NCBI RefSeq assembly: GCF_900102105.1
Contig: NZ_FNBB01000019.1
Coordinates: forward strand, 1 to 39,793
DNA length: 39,793 bases
From: Agrobacterium pusense
GTDB lineage: Bacteria > Pseudomonadota > Alphaproteobacteria > Rhizobiales > Rhizobiaceae
Direction: 5' to 3'
The translations under genes and the position numbers were made by a program. Shown one piece after another: positions 34,254 to 39,793 of this stretch. Position 1 is the stretch's first letter, and every line of letters begins with the position of its first letter. A model generated the notes under the pieces. It made no database searches. It had not been told where the DNA came from and saw only the letters and a list, made by a program, of their open reading frames with translations.

Positions 34254-35945
34254 ATGAGCCCGCTTAGCCCCACGGAGAGCCAAGCGGGTACGACGCGATT
34301 GAACCAATATGGGAGATGGTATTCTGTGGCAACGAACTTTTCTGAAGCCCTTTCTCCCCTCGCCAAACGCGTACATGGTCCGGTTCGCGACATCGAGATC
34401 TTGCGACTAGCAACTCTTCTGGACGGGGACGATTTTGCCGCATCGGCCAATGCGGCGCGAAACGCCGTTCTGAAATGGGCATCTTCACGCAAGCGCGCTG
34501 GCGGAACCTTTCCCAGAGAAGCATGGGAACATGCTGATTTCGAACTCGTGGTGGGGGGACGAAACAGCACAGCGGTTCGTTTTTTGACCGAGTCTGCCGA
34601 TCTGTGGGCCTTACGTGCCGAAGTACCCGACGAAAATATACCTGGACGGGTTTGGACTAACGAGATTGTCATCGGCGGCGAGATCGGCAAGCGCCCGCAT
34701 CTAAGCATCAGGTTGATTGTTAGCACCGCTGAGCCAGAACTTACTGTCGAACATCATGTGCCGGGGCTAGTTCTGCAAATCGCAACTGCTCCGGGGCTGA
34801 CTCGAGGCGGCAGGACAGTCGTTGATACTCCGCGCACACTTCGAAGTGAAAATGAAGTGCGAGACCTGTGCGATCACCTCGAAGATCCGGAACGCCGCCT
34901 GCCTATCATTATCGTGACGCTTCCAGGGGGAGAATGCAGCGCGCCACTGATCAACGATACCGAGGTGGCACGCGCATTGACCGGACTTGCGCAGGTGGTT
35001 CGTATCCCGCAAGAGCTGACATGGCTTCTAACAGCGCGCTTCGGCAAGTTTCGGTCTGTATTTGACGGCGCTGTCCGAGCCTATCTCCCCGGTTTCTCGA
35101 GTGCCGACGATCCTTATAGCCATCGCTTGTTCTTGGCGACTTGGCTGCAAGATAGCCTAAACGCTGCCAACTGTGGTCTTTGGCTCCGCCGCGTCGTGGC
35201 TGATCTGAGCGTTTCATCAACGCGACTGGGTAAGGATGTTGTCGAATTCGCCGCCGTTCGGACCGCAAGCCGCCGTTTGCGCAAAGACAGTCTTGCTGAG
35301 CAGAAGGCACCCGATGCTGAGCTTCTGGCGCTAGCCCAAGAACTGATTGACGGCCTCGAAAAGCAGCTCTCCGAGAAAGACAAAGAAATAGGTGATTACG
35401 TTGCCGAGGTTGAAGTCGCCGAAGATCGTGCAAAGGCTGCAGAACAAGAAAACCGATCGCTGGTCTTCAAGATAAGGCAGTTGCAGGACGCGCTCTCACA
35501 GGGAGGCGATGCACCGACCGCTGAACAGCCCCTTCCGCAAAAATGGTCGGAGTTTTCCGACTGGCTTGATCAAACCTTTCCTGACCGTGTCGTTCTGACG
35601 CCGGCTGCTCGGCGGCTTGTTAGAAATCCAGATTTTGAGGATGTAGAAACTGTAGCTCGAGCCATAAATTGGCTTGCAACGGATCAACATCTGCGTCGAC
35701 TAAATGGAGGGGGAAGCACCCGCGATGAAGTGATTGAGCCGGGGATCCTGAACGCTTACTGCGGCGGGGATACCTATGAGACCGTCTGGCAGGGACGACG
35801 CTACGAGGTGGATCAGCATGTGAAGAATGGCGGAAACAGCCACGACCCGAAGCGCTGTCTTCGCATCTACTACTTCTGGGAGCCGGATTTGCAACAGACG
35901 ATAATCGACCATCTGCCGGCGCATCGCCGTACCAGCGCAACATGA
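34254..35945 (+). CDS. unrecognised defence-cassette protein with central coiled coil, 563 aa
   Basis: I cannot name the family. Residues 1-200 form an alpha/beta N-terminal part (FELVVGGRNSTAVRFLTE, LSIRLIV). Residues 215-300 carry IIIVTLPGG, ALTGLAQVVRIPQELTWLL, and FDGAVRAYLPGFSSADDPYSH, a segment I have the impression of having seen in proteins of other defence islands. A coiled coil follows at about 355-415 (LAQELIDGLEKQLSEKDKEI.. AEDRAKAAEQEN). The C-terminal 100 residues end RLRIYYFW-like (KRCLRIYYFWEPDLQQTIIDHLP), which resembles small RelE/HigB-like folds but without proof. The start is uncertain: the ATG at 34254 lacks a ribosome site, while a GTG at 34327 has GGGAG ten bases upstream. 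It is the last gene inside the 18-bp repeats. Confidence 0.7.
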   Translation: MSPLSPTESQAGTTRLNQYGRWYSVATNFSEALSPLAKRVHGPVRDIEILRLATLLDGDDFAASANAARNAVLKWASSRKRAGGTFPREAWEHADFELVVGGRNSTAVRFLTESADLWALRAEVPDENIPGRVWTNEIVIGGEIGKRPHLSIRLIVSTAEPELTVEHHVPGLVLQIATAPGLTRGGRTVVDTPRTLRSENEVRDLCDHLEDPERRLPIIIVTLPGGECSAPLINDTEVARALTGLAQVVRIPQELTWLLTARFGKFRSVFDGAVRAYLPGFSSADDPYSHRLFLATWLQDSLNAANCGLWLRRVVADLSVSSTRLGKDVVEFAAVRTASRRLRKDSLAEQKAPDAELLALAQELIDGLEKQLSEKDKEIGDYVAEVEVAEDRAKAAEQENRSLVFKIRQLQDALSQGGDAPTAEQPLPQKWSEFSDWLDQTFPDRVVLTPAARRLVRNPDFEDVETVARAINWLATDQHLRRLNGGGSTRDEVIEPGILNAYCGGDTYETVWQGRRYEVDQHVKNGGNSHDPKRCLRIYYFWEPDLQQTIIDHLPAHRRTSAT

Positions 35946-36062
35946 TGCACGTTGGGGAGGGCAAGAGATTGGTTGATCGTTGTCTTGTATATGGTCCTCC
36001 CTGGGCGAGTGTTCGCTTCTGGAAAAATCATACCCAGACCGAATCTCCAGAATGGCAGCGCG

Positions 36063-36080
36063 AAGCGGAAATAATTTCCG
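36063..36080. repeat. 18-bp direct repeat, right copy, bounding the defence cassette
   Basis: AAGCGGAAATAATTTCCG, identical and in the same orientation as 15226-15243. With the following C this copy is a perfect 17-bp palindrome (GCGGAAATAATTTCCGC). It lies 118 bases after the 563-aa gene and 18 bases beyond the 3' end of hipA. Confidence 0.7.
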
Positions 36081-36097
36081 CCCTGACCAGCGTCTCT

Positions 36098-37336
36098 TTA
36101 CCCGCGCGCCTGCGTCTGAATACGCCAACACCGCTTTCGGATGGAGTGAACGATCTTCTCCAGGACTCTCGCCGGATCGCCAGCCAGAGCCGCGACTTGA
36201 GGCGCTACGTCATCGCACGTGGCGCTGACAAGCTCAGCAAGCTCCTCTATGCGCCTCAGCGTCGATGCGCCGCTAAGTCCGAGTTCGCCAGCCACCACCA
36301 GCCAATCCGCTCGCCGTAGATCCAGGGCACTGAACCGACGAGCGATCCCCTGCGGCAAACTCTGATCGACCTGGCGGTACACCGCCGCACACATCAGATC
36401 GTAAAGCGGTGCCATCTTTGCGGATCCGGCGGCGCCGATCAGAACGGAATAGTTTTTGGCGTGCGAATCCGAATTGCAGATCAGCACATTGAAGATCACC
36501 GCATCAAGAAGCGTCACACGCGCGGCCGGCGAAACCAGATTGCTGACGGCGTCGAACATCATTTTCAGGGTGACGCCGCGTCCGGTGGATGAACGCTCAT
36601 ATTTCTGCGAGGGGAAATGGCCGGTGAGTTGGCAAAGATCTTCCTGATGCAACCGACGGATCTCGCCTTGCGGATCGGTGAAGCGATCATAGCGCTTCAC
36701 CAGCAGATAGCGCCGTTTGCCCGCGACACCGATCGTCGCTTCGGCAGCCTCCAGCCCGCAGGCGCGTACGAGGGCAAGGCAGAAAGCTTCGTTCTCGACG
36801 CTGCCCGCAAGCCGTTTTGAGTCCGGCTTCAGAATATGGGTCGAGGGCGTCCCATCGACCGGAATGGAGATGGCACCGCCCTCACCCACGAAGACCGGGA
36901 GCTTCTCTTGCACGCCCGCGAGAGACATGGAGACGCCGCGTTCGCCGGCCAGGAAAGGTTTTGCCGGAAGCTCGTCCAGAATGCGCTCAAGTGCCCCCGC
37001 ATCCGGCACGGGCTGGAGATGAATACCCGGCTTGCGCGGAGCACCAATCGACAACGCGCCGGCCGTGTCCCGCCCGATGTGACCGAGCAGGCCGACGATG
37101 TCCTGGGGTGACACCTTCAGCCGCTGGCCGATTTCGACGAGATGGGTTTCCGGGAGCAGGTTGGCGAGCCAGGGCAGCAGCCTGTCGGCAGCAATCGGGC
37201 CTGAACGGAGCGGCATGGTGAGCGATACCGGGAAGGCCGAACGGCGCGCCTCCCAGCTCGGATCATAGTCCAGTCGCCACTCGCTGCCGAAGGTCAGGTG
37301 GGCGACGGGGAAAGTTTCGTAGAAGATCGTCGTCAT
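36098..37336 (-). CDS. hipA: HipA-type serine/threonine kinase toxin
   Basis: A 412-aa toxin of the HipBA family. The E. coli relative phosphorylates glutamyl-tRNA synthetase and induces persistence. Seen here are the N-terminal subdomain (LLPWLANLLPE), SLAGVQEKL at 138-146 with Ser138 at the place of the autophosphorylated serine, the ATP lysine in THILKP (Lys170), Glu189 region SVENEAFC, VKRYDR at 213-218, HQEDLCQ at 230-236, the catalytic NSDSHAKNYS with Asp290 and Asn295, and APLYDL with Asp313. All key residues are present, so the kinase should be active. The start overlaps the hipB stop (ATGA). Its 3' end is 18 bases from the right cassette repeat; the last residues (IRKRCWRIQTQARG) could be slightly altered. 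Confidence 0.9.
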   Translation of the reverse strand: MTTIFYETFPVAHLTFGSEWRLDYDPSWEARRSAFPVSLTMPLRSGPIAADRLLPWLANLLPETHLVEIGQRLKVSPQDIVGLLGHIGRDTAGALSIGAPRKPGIHLQPVPDAGALERILDELPAKPFLAGERGVSMSLAGVQEKLPVFVGEGGAISIPVDGTPSTHILKPDSKRLAGSVENEAFCLALVRACGLEAAEATIGVAGKRRYLLVKRYDRFTDPQGEIRRLHQEDLCQLTGHFPSQKYERSSTGRGVTLKMMFDAVSNLVSPAARVTLLDAVIFNVLICNSDSHAKNYSVLIGAAGSAKMAPLYDLMCAAVYRQVDQSLPQGIARRFSALDLRRADWLVVAGELGLSGASTLRRIEELAELVSATCDDVAPQVAALAGDPARVLEKIVHSIRKRCWRIQTQARG

Positions 37337-37605
37337 CGACCTTCCCCGAAGGTTGGTAGGAAGCTCAGGTCATCGTCAGGCGAGGTCGCCGTTGCCTGGA
37401 CCGTCCTAAGATCGCCGATCTCAATGCCGACAGTGCGCGCCACGATCAGGGACTTTTCAAGCTGGCAGCTTGGCTTACCGGATTCGAGCTCGACGATGAA
37501 ACGCTCACCCGTGCCGGACCGGGTGGCAAGCTCGGTCTGCGTCCAGCCAAGCGCCTTACGTTTTTCTCTGACGGCGGCGCCGAAATCGCGTGCGGATCTG
37601 AACAT
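37333..37605 (-). CDS. hipB: HipB-type XRE antitoxin and autorepressor
   Basis: A 90-aa XRE protein with HTH at about 8-60: FGAAVREKRKALGWTQTELATRSGTGERFIVELESGKPS. The start at 37605 has GGAGA six bases upstream; a longer frame runs back into the operator region and is rejected. It would neutralise HipA and repress the operon. Four palindromes of the form CTTNCCGATCGGNAAG lie upstream, two of them close to the start, as expected for cooperative HipB binding. The stop overlaps hipA. Confidence 0.9.
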   Translation of the reverse strand: MFRSARDFGAAVREKRKALGWTQTELATRSGTGERFIVELESGKPSCQLEKSLIVARTVGIEIGDLRTVQATATSPDDDLSFLPTFGEGR

Positions 37606-37624
37606 CGAACGTCTCCTGAAGTAG

Positions 37625-37679
37625 CTTACCGTACAGGAAGATTTATTCAAGATCAATGTGATCCTTACCGATCGGGAAG
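37625..37679 (-). promoter_or_regulatory. hipBA operators O1 and O2 flanking the promoter region
   Basis: Two 16-bp sites, CTTACCGTACAGGAAG (37625-37640, imperfect) and CTTACCGATCGGGAAG (37664-37679, near-perfect palindrome), are 39 bases apart centre to centre, just before hipB. A weak -35-like TTGATC lies between them. The spacing, close to four helical turns, would put two HipB dimers on one face of DNA. Confidence 0.6.
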
Positions 37680-37702
37680 CAGACAGCAACAGACTGCCAA
37701 AT

Positions 37703-37814
37703 CACCCCGATCGGGAAGTTTCAGGCCTCATCACGACGTCGGAAAATAAGGTCCTTGAGATCCGGGTGTCGCGTGTGGTACACCTGCGGGTATCGTAATT
37801 TCCCGAACGGGAGC
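37703..37814 (-). promoter_or_regulatory. further hipBA operator-like palindromes O3 and O4
   Basis: CACCCCGATCGGGAAG (37703-37718) is 39 bases from O2, the same spacing as O1 to O2. TTTCCCGAACGGGAGC (37799-37814) lies farther upstream, 96 bases from O3. Both keep the CCGANCGGG core. Sharing between HipB control and the island end is possible because O4 sits within 30 bases of the attR region. Confidence 0.55.
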
Positions 37815-37842
37815 AGAGGCTTACGAGAAACCCTTGTTTCTC

Positions 37843-37887
37843 AGGTATCGCGGGCTTAATTGGCGGAGAGTCCCACCCTCTCCGCCA
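37843..37887 (+). repeat. attR: rearranged copy of the tRNA-Ser 3' end
   Basis: The last 17 bases (37871-37887, TCCCACCCTCTCCGCCA) equal the tRNA 3' end at 5889-5905. Upstream, AGGTATCGCGGGCTTAAT corresponds to tRNA bases GGGTATCGTGGGTTCGAA with several changes, and an extra segment of about 10 bases (TGGCGGAGAG) is inserted before the 17-bp core. TGGCGGAGAG and CTCTCCGCCA form a 10-bp inverted repeat. An additional echo of the tRNA variable arm, ACACCTGCGGGTATCGT, lies at 37780-37796. Confidence 0.7.
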
Positions 37888-38024
37888 TAAATTGCCTTGG
37901 GTAGGCAAGAGTTTCATCTATCTGCTAATATGCCTTGATCTTCGAGAGCGGCGCCTAGGTTGGTTAGAGCCACACTATGGGCACGCCCCACTGGTTCGCT
38001 CAGCTCAGCGATTTTCCTTTGGCC

Positions 38025-38966
38025 TCAGGTCCGGATAGGGATATTTGAGTATCGGATACGGCGCTGAATATCGGTGACGCCAAGTGCTTCAAGCTCAGCA
38101 GCGATAGCCTCTCCAACGATCAGCGGTGTCTGACATGGCCCGATTATCACATGGTCGATCAGTTCCGGTAGGGAGATGCCTGTGATACCTTTCTCAGAAT
38201 TGTTCTTAAATTCCAACTTCTTGATGCGCTGAGGAACACCGCCAGGCGAGACAATCGCTGTGCTAAGTCCAGTCATGCTGTCCATGCCGTGGGTATGATA
38301 TATTCGCCACTCGCGCTCTTCTCTGAAGCCAGGGTGCTTGGTGGCGAGGCAGAGGGAGCGCAACAGGTGGAAGTATGCGCTGAGAACGTCCTGCTGATTG
38401 CAGGTGCTGAGGAATTGAGCGCTGGCGCGGATTTCCTCAGCGACCCCATGGAGTGTCACGTTGACCCGCTCCCCGTCGAAATATTGGACTGGGCTTGAAA
38501 TCGCCCCATAGTCATCGAGCGTGTTCTTGAAAGGGATTGGATTTATGACGACTCCTACCCCGATCTGCTGACCGGTATAGTTACGCCACATAAATAGCCG
38601 ACCGATGTTATCCTCGTCCGGCATGTGCTCAGAAAGGCAAGCCACATACGACTGGTTTTCGATGTGGAATCGCCAGGCCAGAAACGTGTCGTTTCCGCGT
38701 CCCGCCAGCCCAGGAAAAATCTCATCAACTTCACGAACTACTGCCGCGAGGCCTGTCTCAATGGGTGTCTTTGTGGCGAACTTAAGCGCGTTGAGTGTCG
38801 ACATGACCATAGAAACGCCATGTGTCACCTCGTGCAAGTCGTTCATCACACGCACATTACGCATCCGCATCTGCCTACTACGGAAGACGTTCAGGGCATT
38901 CTCTGCTGACGTGTAGTGGATGTAGCTGAGCCGGTCGCTGCCAAAGACGTCAATGCTGTTTTCCAT
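38025..38966 (-). CDS. DUF2971 domain protein, 313 aa
   Basis: A protein of the DUF2971 family, common in defence and prophage regions and of unknown function. Seen are the N-terminal YIHYTSAENALNVFRSRQMRMRNVRVMND, the segment SYVACLSEHMPDEDNIGRLFMWRNY, and REEREWRIYHTHG near residue 225. The ATG at 38966 is preferred over a GTG six bases earlier, though neither has a clear ribosome site. It lies just outside the island's right end and is transcribed towards it. Codon use is less GC-rich than in the BREX genes. Confidence 0.8.
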   Translation of the reverse strand: MENSIDVFGSDRLSYIHYTSAENALNVFRSRQMRMRNVRVMNDLHEVTHGVSMVMSTLNALKFATKTPIETGLAAVVREVDEIFPGLAGRGNDTFLAWRFHIENQSYVACLSEHMPDEDNIGRLFMWRNYTGQQIGVGVVINPIPFKNTLDDYGAISSPVQYFDGERVNVTLHGVAEEIRASAQFLSTCNQQDVLSAYFHLLRSLCLATKHPGFREEREWRIYHTHGMDSMTGLSTAIVSPGGVPQRIKKLEFKNNSEKGITGISLPELIDHVIIGPCQTPLIVGEAIAAELEALGVTDIQRRIRYSNIPIRT

Positions 38967-39159
38967 GCCCACATTCGAACACGCCGCTAATCACGTTGAA
39001 ATTGCACGAAAGCGATATCCACAACTCTTTAAGTATTGGCGACGAGAGCAACTTGCCTATCGGGAACCCCGTGGACAGACAGATGCGGATGTAGAGCGTG
39101 GCGCCTACAGTAATCAGCAACCACTATCTTGAACTCTGCGGTAACCCGTAACGTAAATC

Positions 39160-39588
39160 TCATTGGAGACTGGGTGCCATCCAAAAGAAGTAGAGTGCGC
39201 CGGCACCCGCAGCGGCTTTTACAACCGCTATTTCAAGGTTATGGAGCTTGAACTTTTTAGAAACGATAAACGCGATTAAAAGAGTAACGAAGACTATAAG
39301 TAATTTTTTGCCTTCGCCAATAGGGACCCATCTACTGATTAGAATAGCGGAGGCAAGAAGTGCAAACTTTAGGGTAACCTCCCAAAAGTTGCTCTTCAAT
39401 TCTTTCCACATTCCATCCTTCGGGGACGGTGGAATCTTTTCTACGTATAGGCACGTATATGCCCCGATCATCATTATGGCGAACGTATACTCTGGATCTA
39501 AAGTGGGCATTGATGAACCTTTCATTTTGCCCGTTGCTACTAGGTCACCATTCAAGATTTCTGTATAAAATCCCGTAAAATTTGACAT
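39160..39588 (-). CDS. small multi-span membrane protein, 142 aa
   Basis: Four hydrophobic stretches are visible: about 34-50 (YTFAIMMIGAYTCLYV), 70-87 (VTLKFALLASAILISRW), 94-109 (LLIVFVTLLIAFIVS) and 121-137 (VVKAAAGAGALYFFWMA). They suggest three or four transmembrane helices joined by short basic loops. I do not recognise the family. There is no clear ribosome-binding site at the ATG. The region is AT-richer than the rest of the window, which suggests a different origin. Confidence 0.6.
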   Translation of the reverse strand: MSNFTGFYTEILNGDLVATGKMKGSSMPTLDPEYTFAIMMIGAYTCLYVEKIPPSPKDGMWKELKSNFWEVTLKFALLASAILISRWVPIGEGKKLLIVFVTLLIAFIVSKKFKLHNLEIAVVKAAAGAGALYFFWMAPSLQ

Positions 39589-39707
39589 GTAGTCGGATCA
39601 GATGCCACCACGTGAAGCGACATGACAATCGTGCGCCAACACACGACCATTGCGCTGGCCTACGACCCAAGCTACGAGGAGAGCGGCCGTCCCCTTGGAT
39701 ACCTTCC

Positions 39708-39793
39708 ATGAGATACTTCGTCATATCGCTATTGCTCATTGTCCTTTATGCGCTATCGCCCCTGTTGACTGCATTCTTTGTCGAAGGTGTAGC
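39708..39793 (+). CDS. partial gene, N-terminal signal or membrane anchor
   Basis: An open frame from ATG at 39708 runs off the window after 28 codons. The encoded start (MRYFVISLLLIVLYALSPLL) has one basic residue followed by a hydrophobic core, typical of a signal peptide or membrane anchor. Nothing more can be said of the product. Confidence 0.4.
   Translation, partial: MRYFVISLLLIVLYALSPLLTAFFVEGV

Overview
The window looks like accessory DNA from an alphaproteobacterium of the Rhizobiaceae type (Rhizobium, Agrobacterium or a relative). The reasons are a Ti/RSF1010-style MobQ relaxase with its oriT, a GC-rich background with AT-rich patches, and several small protein families that I associate with rhizobial plasmids and islands. 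The species assignment is inference; no housekeeping gene is present to fix it.

Layout. (1) 1-5.8 kb: a scatter of small genes (small membrane protein, unknown 255-aa protein, XRE regulator, GIY-YIG nuclease, SnoaL-like protein), then an oriT-like site, a short MobQ relaxase with a strong terminator, and a decayed IS3-family insertion sequence. (2) 5.8-37.9 kb: a genomic island. It begins in the 3' end of a tRNA-Ser(CGA) gene, immediately followed by a large tyrosine recombinase, and ends at a rearranged copy of the tRNA 3' end at about 37.84-37.89 kb (17 bp exact repeat TCCCACCCTCTCCGCCA). (3) 37.9-39.8 kb: a DUF2971 protein, a small membrane protein and a partial gene, lower in GC.

Inside the island there are two blocks. 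The left block (8-14.8 kb, all on the minus strand) holds a DUF3102-like protein with its own promoter and terminator, a possible PD-(D/E)XK-type protein broken by an in-frame amber codon, a 119-aa protein, an AAA+ ATPase and an M41 zinc peptidase. The last two look like an FtsH cut in two inside the AAA lid and translated from overlapping ATGA codons. I know no named system with this composition; it is the best candidate here for an undescribed system. The right block (15.24-36.07 kb) is a stacked defence cassette: an Mrr-like type IV nuclease leading a complete type 1 BREX operon (brxA-brxB-brxC-pglX-pglZ-brxL), then a convergent OLD nuclease/UvrD helicase pair of Gabija type, then an unrecognised 563-aa coiled-coil protein. 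This block is bounded by two identical 18-bp palindromic direct repeats, which suggests a nested mobile cassette. A HipBA toxin-antitoxin pair with four palindromic operator-like sites lies between the cassette and the right island end and may stabilise the island.

The most unusual protein is BrxL. Its N-terminal and AAA+ parts are normal, but the Lon-like C-terminal domain is replaced by what reads as an MITD1-type phospholipase-D-like (MIT_C) domain. PglX carries an AT-rich central segment consistent with exchange of the target recognition region. All family assignments come from reading motifs in the translated sequence; no database search was run.
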